Below, piece by piece: positions 5,704-10,657 of a DNA stretch of 10,657 bases. The stretch is from JAWWBL01 sp033720975 (GTDB taxonomy: Bacteria; Actinomycetota; Acidimicrobiia; Spongiisociales; ZC4RG35), in contig JAWWBL010000055.1 in assembly GCA_033720975.1 (NCBI GenBank), positions 1-10,657 on the forward strand. The letters are read 5' to 3'. How positions within the stretch are numbered: position 1 is the first letter of the stretch; each line of letters begins with the position of its first letter. The notes below the pieces were generated by a model. The model ran no database searches. It was not told where the DNA came from and saw only the letters and a list, made by a program, of their open reading frames with translations. Both the position numbers and the translations under genes were made by a program.

Positions 5704-7448
5704 TTGGAACCGCGGGTCACGTCGACCACGGCAAATCGACTCTGGTAAAAGCACTCACGGGGCGTGATCCAGACCGATGGGCAGAGGAGAAACGCCGCGG
5801 TTTGACAATCGACCTTGGATTCGCATGGGCAACCCTCGGAGATGTCGAAGTCTCATTTGTCGACGTCCCCGGACATGAGAGATTCCTCAAGAACATGCTG
5901 GCCGGGATCGAGGCCATCGAAGTGGCCCTGTTCGTGGTGGCTGCCGACGAGGGATGGATGCCACAGTCCGAGGAGCACCTCGCCGTGCTCGACCTTCTGG
6001 GAGTGGCCCGCGGCGTTGTTGCATTGACGAAGGCTGACACCGTCGACAGGACGCTGATCGAGCTCGCTGCAGCCGAAACTCGAGAGCAGCTTCAGGGAAC
6101 GTCTCTCGCGGGCTCTGCAGTCATGCCGGTATCGGGCACGACCGGCGAGGGCATTGAGGAGTTGGCTGACCACCTCGTCACCCAGGTTCACCAGGTCGAT
6201 ACACGCGATATCGGGCGACCTCGCCTGTGGGTCGACCGCGTGTTCACCGCCCGAGGAGCGGGCACTGTGGTCACCGGCTCCCTGCTCGATGGGCGTCTCG
6301 ATACCGGGATGACCGTAGAGATCCTTCCCTCGGGCGTGCGGGCGCGAGTGAGGGGCATACAAAGTCACGAAGAGGAAAAGGAGTCGGTTGGCCCGGGGCG
6401 GAGGGTTGCGGTCAACTTGAGCGGTCTCGAACGAGATGCTGTAGGACGCGGCGACATGCTCGCACTTCCTTCACAGTGGAGCCTGACTGGGCGGGTATCG
6501 GCGTCCTTGAGTCTTGCGCGCTACGAGGACGAGCTGCGTCGCCGGGGGGCGTACCAGATCCACATCGGCACGACATCGCGAGAGATGCGATTCGTGGCCG
6601 TCGAGGACCGATTTGCGATCATCGACATCGACCAGCCGATCCCTGCTGCGGTCGGCGACCGCTTCATCGTGCGAGACACCGGGCGAGGCAAGGTCGTCGC
6701 CGGAGGGCGAATACTCGACCCGAACCCGTCGGGCGCCCGATCGGCACTGGCCGTTGCGCACAGGATCGATCCCGACGCTGACACGGACAAGACGGCACAG
6801 GTACTCCTCGACCTGAGAGGCCAAGACTCGCTCTCGAGAATCAGCGCTGACAGTGGAGGCGGTACGCCCGAAGATGCCGCTTTTGCGGGCGATAGCCTCG
6901 TCTCCGAGCACTTCCTGGCCGATCTCGCCGAGAGGGCGGTCGCCGCTGTTCAGGAAGAGCACGCCCGTCACCCCCTTAGGCCCGGGATGTCGATCGCAAC
7001 ACTCGCGGAGAGCCTCGCCGTGGATCAGACAATCGCCGACCTGCTCGTCTCCCGCGACGGACGTCTGCGAAGGGACGGTCCCTATATTGCAATCGAAGGA
7101 TTCGAGGTAGCCCTCGACGAGGCAGCCGAGACGGCCTGGGAGTCGGCGAGAGACCGGCTAGGTCGCGGATTGGACGTCCCGGAGATACTTGATCTCGATC
7201 TCGATCCGGAGCTGGTTCATCTGAAAGTCCGTCAAGAGGAATTGGTTCGGATCAGTGATGATATGGCCTATCTACCTGAGCAGATCGAGCAATTGAGAGA
7301 AGCGATAAGAAGTTTCGGCTCAGAATTCACGGTGGCCGAATTCAGGGACGCGGTAGGACTGTCTCGGAAATACGCAGTGCCCATACTGGAGTGGGCCGAT
7401 GCCGAGGGGTTGACAACCAGGCGAGGGAACCTACGTCGAGTCCTCTGA
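5694..7448 (+). CDS. selB: Selenocysteine-specific translation elongation factor SelB
   Basis: A 584-residue GTPase that brings Sec-tRNA(Sec) to UGA codons marked by an mRNA hairpin (SECIS). GTPase motifs: GHVDHGKS (8-15), RRGLTIDLGFA (34-44), DVPGHERF (57-64) and TKAD (112-115). Two beta-barrel domains follow, with RLWVDRVFTARGAGTVVTGS opening domain II and GGRILDP near the end of domain III. The C terminus carries winged-helix repeats; the last one (FTVAEFRDAVGLSRKYAVPILEW.D..GLT.RRGN.R) is the classical SelB SECIS-binding module. The start is ATG at 5694-5696, which places the P-loop at the usual position. There is no clear Shine-Dalgarno, consistent with coupling to selA, whose stop lies 10 nt inside. 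The length is slightly below E. coli SelB (614). It converges with the WhiB-like gene, with only 6 bp between the stops. Confidence 0.97.
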   Translation: MPLIGTAGHVDHGKSTLVKALTGRDPDRWAEEKRRGLTIDLGFAWATLGDVEVSFVDVPGHERFLKNMLAGIEAIEVALFVVAADEGWMPQSEEHLAVLDLLGVARGVVALTKADTVDRTLIELAAAETREQLQGTSLAGSAVMPVSGTTGEGIEELADHLVTQVHQVDTRDIGRPRLWVDRVFTARGAGTVVTGSLLDGRLDTGMTVEILPSGVRARVRGIQSHEEEKESVGPGRRVAVNLSGLERDAVGRGDMLALPSQWSLTGRVSASLSLARYEDELRRRGAYQIHIGTTSREMRFVAVEDRFAIIDIDQPIPAAVGDRFIVRDTGRGKVVAGGRILDPNPSGARSALAVAHRIDPDADTDKTAQVLLDLRGQDSLSRISADSGGGTPEDAAFAGDSLVSEHFLADLAERAVAAVQEEHARHPLRPGMSIATLAESLAVDQTIADLLVSRDGRLRRDGPYIAIEGFEVALDEAAETAWESARDRLGRGLDVPEILDLDLDPELVHLKVRQEELVRISDDMAYLPEQIEQLREAIRSFGSEFTVAEFRDAVGLSRKYAVPILEWADAEGLTTRRGNLRRVL

Positions 7449-7454
7449 TGCTGA

Positions 7455-7703
7455 TCAACCGAGTGCGTACGCCCCGCGTCTCTCGACCTCGGTTAGCCCT
7501 CCCCAGATTCCGAACGGCTCCTTGATGGTGAGAGCGTGCTCAGAGCAAGGCTCCCTCACCGGACAGACGCCACAAATGGCTTTGGCCTTCATCTCGCGAC
7601 GTTCCCGCTCTTCCTTGCGCTCGAAGGTGGAGGGGGGAAAGAAAAGGTAGGCATGATTGCCACGGCAGAGCGCGTTCAGCTGCCATTCGTCCATGCTGGA
7701 CAA
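7455..7703 (-). CDS. WhiB-family [4Fe-4S] transcription regulator, WhiB3/WhiD-like
   Basis: An 82-residue WhiB-like protein. The four cluster-binding cysteines are C13, C44, C47 and C53 (C...CxxCxxxxxC), followed by the invariant turn GIWGGL (65-70) and a short basic tail. The pattern 'R..R..KAKAIC..CPVR.PC..HAL...EPFGIWGGLTE.ER' most resembles the WhiB3/WhiD subgroup, whose members sense redox state or control development through contact with the primary sigma factor. The start is TTG at 7701-7703: GGGAGGAG ends 5 nt upstream. An internal ATG at 7692-7694 is 14 nt from that site, and a longer reading frame up to 7766 would begin inside the promoter. The targets are unknown. WhiB proteins are confined to Actinobacteria and their phages, which fixes the broad origin of the window. 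Confidence 0.95.
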   Translation of the reverse strand: MSSMDEWQLNALCRGNHAYLFFPPSTFERKEERERREMKAKAICGVCPVREPCSEHALTIKEPFGIWGGLTEVERRGAYALG

Positions 7704-7737
7704 GTCGACTCCTCCCGGTTGTAAAAGCCCGGAGGGG

Positions 7738-7766
7738 AACCTACATAACGCCGGCCGGTCGCACAA
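7738..7766 (-). promoter_or_regulatory. Promoter of the WhiB-like gene
   Basis: On the minus strand TTGTGC (7761-7766) and TAGGTT (7738-7743) are separated by exactly 17 bp, which fits a primary-sigma promoter. Transcription would begin near 7731, giving a leader of about 28 nt that contains the strong GGGAGGAG site. This also argues that the WhiB-like gene does not depend on read-through from the NfeD gene upstream. Confidence 0.55.
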
Positions 7767-7789
7767 GGGGTAATTGGCGCAATGGGTCG

Positions 7790-8992
7790 TTAGTTTTCGC
7801 GGTCGGCTCCTGCCTTGTCGACCTCGAGAAACATCCCGTCCACACCGGTGACAACGATCTCGGATTCCGGCGACAGACCCGCCTCCCTATGGGCTGTTGC
7901 CCGCCATCGTCCACCCCTCACCTCCACCACCCCGTCCGGGTCAAAGGTGGTCAACGCTGTTCCCACCTCGCCAACGAGGGCTTCGCGGCCGATGGTGGGC
8001 GTAGATAGGCGGGCCTTTTGCACCGTGGGCATTGCGATCAGGTAAAAGAACAAGACGGCAAGTACCGAGGGAAGGATCAGAAACCAGCGAGGTTCGATCT
8101 GCCCTGCGCCATGAACCAGATTTACCCCGGCAACCTGGAGGAGGCCCCCTCCGAGAAGCGAAAGCAAGATGATGCCTCCACGTTGGAAGGCGAAAGTCAT
8201 CATCACCCAGCCCAAGATGGCAAGTGCAAGTGCCCACCAACGGACCGGCAGGTTGAGAATCCCCCAGCCGGCCAGGAGAACAGACAACCCACCAACTCCC
8301 GCCGCCACGGCCGGGCCCAGGGCGTAGAACTCGAAGCCAATCACCGCGAGCCCGATGACGAGGAAGAAGAAAGCCGCCTCGGGGGTCACTGCGAGACGAA
8401 AGAACCGTGTGGCAAGCCCCGGCTCTCGGAATGTCACCGGCTTGTTGGTGACCCCGCCTTCGAAATCCTCGAGCGTGGACACCGTGACCGGACCTCGCGA
8501 CGTTTGGAAGGTTCGCCCATCGAGGTCTTGGACGTACTGGCGGATGGCCGGCTGCAAGTCCAGTCCGGACTCCTCGGCCGTCACCGGTTCGGCCATCGCT
8601 GGCGAATCGGTGGTGAGCACGACCGGCTCAAAAGGTGCGATCAAGGAGCCTGGAGCTATCGCCGAGACCTCGGCTTGCCAGGCGAGAAGCCCAGCACCGC
8701 CGAAGGCTGCGGCCGGAGCCGGACCGATCCACACGGCAAGGGGTAAAGGTGGTTCGGCAACCAAGGCGGAAACCTGCTCATAGCGATCGGCGTCGAGGAC
8801 CGCCTTGGAGTTGATCTGCAACACAACCAGCTCCTGCCCTCGGGACGCAGCGTCGTTGACCGAGTCCGCGATGAACTGAAGGGCGCTCCCGTCCAGCGGA
8901 CCGCTGACGTCAATGACCTCGATCTCCCCAGACGATCCTGAAGAGCACGAGGCAAGAACCAGAGCCAGGAAGGCGAAGAGGACACGACGCAC
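7790..8992 (-). CDS. NfeD-family membrane lipoprotein with degenerate ClpP-like domain
   Basis: A 400-residue NfeD-type protein. A lipoprotein signal (RRVLFAFLALVLASC, lipobox Cys16) is followed by a ClpP/crotonase-like domain (about 23-190), about five membrane segments (about 206-322) and a C-terminal NfeD OB-fold domain (about 330-395, with GEALVGEVGTAL-like and GGRWRA strands). Long NfeD proteins are membrane serine proteases with a Ser-Lys dyad that work with SPFH/stomatin partners. Here the strand and helix around PAPAAAFGGAGLLAWQAEVSAIAPGS align with the active-site region, but the nucleophile position reads Gly rather than Ser and the lysine is not evident, so proteolysis is doubtful. 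No SPFH gene is in the window. I prefer GTG at 8990-8992, which suits a leaderless promoter and gives a compact signal peptide; TTG at 9011-9013 would add seven residues. Family is sure, activity uncertain. Confidence 0.87.
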   Translation of the reverse strand: MRRVLFAFLALVLASCSSGSSGEIEVIDVSGPLDGSALQFIADSVNDAASRGQELVVLQINSKAVLDADRYEQVSALVAEPPLPLAVWIGPAPAAAFGGAGLLAWQAEVSAIAPGSLIAPFEPVVLTTDSPAMAEPVTAEESGLDLQPAIRQYVQDLDGRTFQTSRGPVTVSTLEDFEGGVTNKPVTFREPGLATRFFRLAVTPEAAFFFLVIGLAVIGFEFYALGPAVAAGVGGLSVLLAGWGILNLPVRWWALALAILGWVMMTFAFQRGGIILLSLLGGGLLQVAGVNLVHGAGQIEPRWFLILPSVLAVLFFYLIAMPTVQKARLSTPTIGREALVGEVGTALTTFDPDGVVEVRGGRWRATAHREAGLSPESEIVVTGVDGMFLEVDKAGADREN

Positions 8993-9030
8993 GGCTCGGC
9001 AGGTTAGGAACAACGCAGATGGGAACGTAA
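8993..9030 (-). promoter_or_regulatory. Possible leaderless promoter of the NfeD-family gene
   Basis: On the minus strand TTACGT (9025-9030) and TAACCT (9001-9006) are 18 bp apart. The GTG start begins 8 nt after the -10 box, about where transcription would start, and no Shine-Dalgarno precedes either candidate start codon. Both facts fit a leaderless transcript, which is common in actinobacteria. Confidence 0.4.
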
Positions 9031-9048
9031 TTGCGGCCGGTTACTCGA

Positions 9049-9079
9049 TTGGGTCGAGGTGCGACTTCGGTCCTACCCT
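9049..9079 (+). promoter_or_regulatory. Possible leaderless promoter of the receiver-domain gene
   Basis: TTGGGT (9049-9054) and TACCCT (9074-9079) resemble -35 and -10 boxes with a 19-bp spacer. The ATG at 9087 begins 7 nt after the -10 box, so transcription would start at or next to the start codon. No good Shine-Dalgarno is present. It faces the NfeD-gene promoter in a 94-bp divergent gap. Confidence 0.4.
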
Positions 9080-9086
9080 CCGGAAA

Positions 9087-9458
9087 ATGCCGAAGGTGCT
9101 GCTGGTGGCCGACGCGCCATGGGTCGTCAACGAGGTCCGGACGGCCCTCGCGGTGCACGACTGGACGATCGACGAGCTTTCCGACCCCCGGGAGGCCGCG
9201 GGACGATCGGTCGGATACAACGCCGTGATCGTGGACATGCAGGTCGACAGCATGGGGGGAATGGCGGTTATCCGCGACATACGCCAACAGACGGCCGGCG
9301 GGCCTCGGCCCCGTCTGGTCCTGCTTCTAGACCGGTCGGCGGATGCTTTCCTCGCTCGCCGCGCCGGCGCCGATGCTTCCGTCGTCAAGCCAGTGCAACC
9401 GTACGACCTGCGGACGGCGCTGGGTCGTGCCCCGGCACGAGCTGCCGAAGAGGAGTGA
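9087..9458 (+). CDS. Stand-alone receiver (CheY-like) domain protein, atypical
   Basis: A 123-residue protein consisting almost entirely of a response-regulator receiver fold with no output domain. MPKVLLVADAPWVVNEVRTAL is beta1/alpha1, YNAVIVDMQVDSMGG carries the likely phosphoacceptor D50, GADASVVKPVQPYDLRTAL contains the conserved Lys-Pro (K101), and a short acidic/Ala tail ends it. Two active-site features deviate: the usual acidic pair after beta1 is AD (only D9), and the Thr/Ser normally ending beta4 reads D82 (RLVLLLDRSAD). Phosphorylation may therefore be altered or absent. The reading frame is open back to 8913, but that part overlaps the divergent NfeD gene and lacks domain similarity, so ATG 9087 is preferred. 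No histidine kinase is nearby, making this an orphan. It converges on the SH3b lipoprotein gene with 3 bp between the stops. Confidence 0.8.
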   Translation: MPKVLLVADAPWVVNEVRTALAVHDWTIDELSDPREAAGRSVGYNAVIVDMQVDSMGGMAVIRDIRQQTAGGPRPRLVLLLDRSADAFLARRAGADASVVKPVQPYDLRTALGRAPARAAEEE

Positions 9459-9461
9459 CCC

Positions 9462-10199
9462 TTAGGGGCAGAGGCCGTCTGGGGATATCCCTCTGCCGCA
9501 CACGGTCGTGACCTCGGCGCTCACCAGGCTGAGACCTCCCGTCCCGGGTTCACCGAACACATGGATCCGAAACCCCAACACGGCGTCGTCGCCTATCCCA
9601 ACGACGTCGTAGGTGACTTCGCCGAGGTCACCAACGCTCTCCTCCACAACAATGACGACCAGCGACGCGGGCTCTTCCGACGCGAAAGTGTTGGCCACGA
9701 TTGCGCCTAATGCGGTCATGTCGGTCGCCGTGGGATAACCGCCGAGATCAGCCACAACCTGATGAGTCAGGTCGTCGGTCGGACCCATGTAACCAACGAA
9801 GCTCATGTGGACCCAGCCAGTCATACCTTGATATGAGACTTTGACCCATAGCGCGTTGGGAAGGCTCCGCGTCTCTCCTAGGGCCTTCAAGTCCTCGTAC
9901 GTCGGTGGGATTCGCCCCAGGATCTCCTGGTCTGGCCCGGGAAGGGCCCGCAGGTTGAGAAGGTCATCGTGGGCAACTCCAACAACCATCAGAATGTCGC
10001 CCTCCCTGGGGCCGATGTCGATCGGCTCACCAGGAATCGTCGTCGTGGTAGGCGCAGCCGTGGTGGTCGTCTGCTGAGATGTGGTCGTTACAACCGTGGT
10101 TGTTGGACCCACCGGCGGCAACGTTGTCGTGACTGAACTCGAGGGTGCGCAGGCGGCGACCAAGAGCCCGACCACTGCTGCGAGTACAACCCTTCTCAT
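9462..10199 (-). CDS. SH3b-domain lipoprotein with Thr-rich linker
   Basis: A 245-residue predicted lipoprotein. Residues 1-17 form a signal with lipobox LVAAC (Cys17), and 22-57 are a Thr-rich linker that holds the domain away from the membrane. Residues 69-138 resemble a bacterial SH3 domain (GDILMVVGVAHDDLLNLRAL...ILGRIPP...ALWVKVSYQGMTGWVHMSFVGYMG), a fold often used to bind peptidoglycan. The C-terminal half (about 145-245) ends in two cysteines (C234, C244) that may pair; I do not recognise it as a named family. The ATG at 10197-10199 has a perfect AGGAGG 6 nt upstream, decisively favouring it over an upstream in-frame start at 10268. The role is probably cell-envelope binding or sensing, by inference from the domain. 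No enzyme domain is visible. Confidence 0.85.
   Translation of the reverse strand: MRRVVLAAVVGLLVAACAPSSSVTTTLPPVGPTTTVVTTTSQQTTTTAAPTTTTIPGEPIDIGPREGDILMVVGVAHDDLLNLRALPGPDQEILGRIPPTYEDLKALGETRSLPNALWVKVSYQGMTGWVHMSFVGYMGPTDDLTHQVVADLGGYPTATDMTALGAIVANTFASEEPASLVVIVVEESVGDLGEVTYDVVGIGDDAVLGFRIHVFGEPGTGGLSLVSAEVTTVCGRGISPDGLCP
10029..10136 (-). repeat. Low-complexity Thr-rich linker tract in the SH3b lipoprotein
   Basis: This stretch encodes residues 22-57 of the lipoprotein, mostly Thr with Val, Pro and Gln. On the plus strand it appears as repeated GTGGT/GTCGT units. It resembles the linker of the M23 hydrolase at 2077-2199, suggesting a common design for exported proteins in this genome. 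Confidence 0.6.
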
Positions 10200-10221
10200 A
10201 CTCAACCTCCTGGCGGACCCA

Positions 10222-10249
10222 ATCTGACGCGACTCGAGGTGTCGGACAA
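10222..10249 (-). promoter_or_regulatory. Possible promoter of the SH3b lipoprotein gene
   Basis: On the minus strand TTGTCC (10244-10249) and TCAGAT (10222-10227) are 16 bp apart. A start near 10215 would give a short leader carrying the AGGAGG at 10206-10211. The match is moderate. The rest of the gap up to the tRNA (10250-10348) holds a small ACGGG-CGT-CCCGT inverted repeat at 10267-10279 and nothing else I can assign. Confidence 0.35.
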
Positions 10250-10348
10250 GAGGCAAAGGTCCCATCACGGGCGTCCCGTTAGCCGGTCATGGCGCGGTTC
10301 AAGTCCTGGCCGTGGGCCTAGCTGCCTTCTCTGACCCGTGATTCTGAG

Positions 10349-10422
10349 TCGGGACGGCGGGATTTGAACCCGCGACCTCAGCGTCCCGAACGCTGCGCGC
10401 TGCCAAACTGCGCCACGTCCCG
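10349..10422 (-). tRNA. tRNA-Pro (anticodon CGG)
   Basis: A complete 74-nt cloverleaf on the minus strand: 7-bp acceptor stem CGGGACG/CGTCCCG, D-arm GCGC...GCGC, anticodon stem CAGCG/CGCTG around loop TTCGGGA (anticodon CGG, reading CCG), variable AGGTC, T-arm GCGGG-TTCAAAT-CCCGC and discriminator A. The first pair C1-G72 and G37 after the anticodon are typical of tRNA-Pro. The 3' CCA is not encoded; the following bases are CTC. A TACCAT box (10432-10437), 9 nt upstream of the 5' end, may be the promoter -10 element; no clear -35 was seen. Confidence 0.97.
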
Positions 10423-10553
10423 ATTGGGGAGATGGTAGGCAGGACTGCCCCGAAGGCCCACTCGGCCAAGCAATCCCAGATAGGCCCCGAGACCCTTCTG
10501 AATTGGGAGGGCCCGGAGTAGCCTGAGCAAACCCAGCCGATATCTGGGGGGAA

Positions 10554-10657
10554 ATGTCTTCATACGAGGCAACTCTCTATATCGAGGGCGAAAAGGAAGC
10601 CCCGATCCGGGTGACGGTCGACCTGACCGATGATCAGATCGTGATGTTGGTCGGGAC
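10554..10657 (+). CDS. Unrecognised protein, N-terminal fragment (3' end outside window)
   Basis: An open frame begins at ATG 10554-10556 and runs off the right edge, giving 34 residues (MSSYEATLYIEGEKEAPIRV, then TVDLTDDQIVMLVG). The G-run just before the ATG (10546-10551) could serve as a ribosome site, though it is very close. An in-frame TGA at 10524 rules out a much longer start. The fragment is acidic, with alternating hydrophobic residues that suggest beta strands; no signal peptide or known motif is visible. Codon use resembles the neighbouring genes. It is divergent from tRNA-Pro. I do not recognise the family. Confidence 0.6.
   Translation, partial: MSSYEATLYIEGEKEAPIRVTVDLTDDQIVMLVG

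Noticed and set aside
8018..8746. 242-residue open frame on the plus strand, antisense to the NfeD-family gene
   Set aside because: It is a shadow of a well-supported gene in GC-rich DNA; its translation is highly charged with no recognisable domain.
9087..9458. Longer start (8913) for the receiver-domain protein
   Set aside because: The added 58 residues overlap the divergent NfeD gene, are basic and low in structure, and lie before the natural beta1 start MPKVLLV.
10296..10306. GGTTCAAGTCC, a match to the tRNA T-loop consensus, between the lipoprotein gene and tRNA-Pro, hinting at a second tRNA or tRNA-Sec on the plus strand
   Set aside because: The flanking bases do not form a T-stem beyond the two G-C pairs, and no matching acceptor or anticodon stem exists upstream.

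Overview
The window is GC-rich and reads as a chromosomal segment of an actinobacterium, probably a deep-branching one such as an Acidimicrobiia-type lineage. The evidence is a WhiB-family Fe-S regulator (restricted to Actinobacteria and their phages), frequent GTG and TTG starts, candidate leaderless promoters, and exported proteins carrying long Thr-rich (TTTT) linkers. The lineage is inferred; no rRNA or other phylogenetic marker was available to confirm it. Coding density is very high, no gap between genes exceeds 300 bases, and I see no mobile element, CRISPR array or integrated element.

Layout. Positions 1-1010 (minus): a RidA-family deaminase translationally coupled (ATGA) to an ALDH7-type aldehyde dehydrogenase that runs off the left edge. 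Positions 1118-1480 (minus): an A-type Fe-S cluster assembly protein (IscA/ErpA/HesB) with a 12-bp perfect palindrome upstream. Positions 1669-4315 (minus): a three-gene operon with 4-nt start/stop overlaps, encoding a NUDT19-like Nudix hydrolase, an LACTB2-like metallo-beta-lactamase-fold hydrolase, and an exported coiled-coil M23 (LytM) murein hydrolase; a hairpin follows the last gene. Positions 4327-7448 (plus): selA and selB, overlapping by 10 nt, which make and deliver selenocysteyl-tRNA. Positions 7455-7703 (minus): a WhiB3/WhiD-like regulator with a good promoter. Positions 7790-8992 (minus): a NfeD-family membrane lipoprotein whose protease-like domain appears to lack its catalytic serine. 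Positions 9087-9458 (plus): a stand-alone, atypical receiver-domain protein divergent from the NfeD gene. Positions 9462-10199 (minus): an SH3b-domain lipoprotein. Positions 10349-10422 (minus): tRNA-Pro(CGG). Positions 10554-10657 (plus): the start of an unrecognised gene.

How the genes may work together. SelA and SelB are one functional unit and imply that the organism decodes some UGA codons as selenocysteine, but selC (tRNA-Sec), selD and any selenoprotein lie outside the window. The RidA/ALDH7 pair is consistent with lysine or other amine catabolism through a reactive cyclic imine. The Nudix/MBL/M23 operon combines two housekeeping hydrolases with a cell-wall remodelling enzyme. Most of the window looks like ordinary core chromosome. 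The less ordinary points are the selenocysteine machinery, the apparent pseudo-protease NfeD, the unusual receiver protein and the palindrome before the Fe-S gene. I found no clear previously undescribed system.
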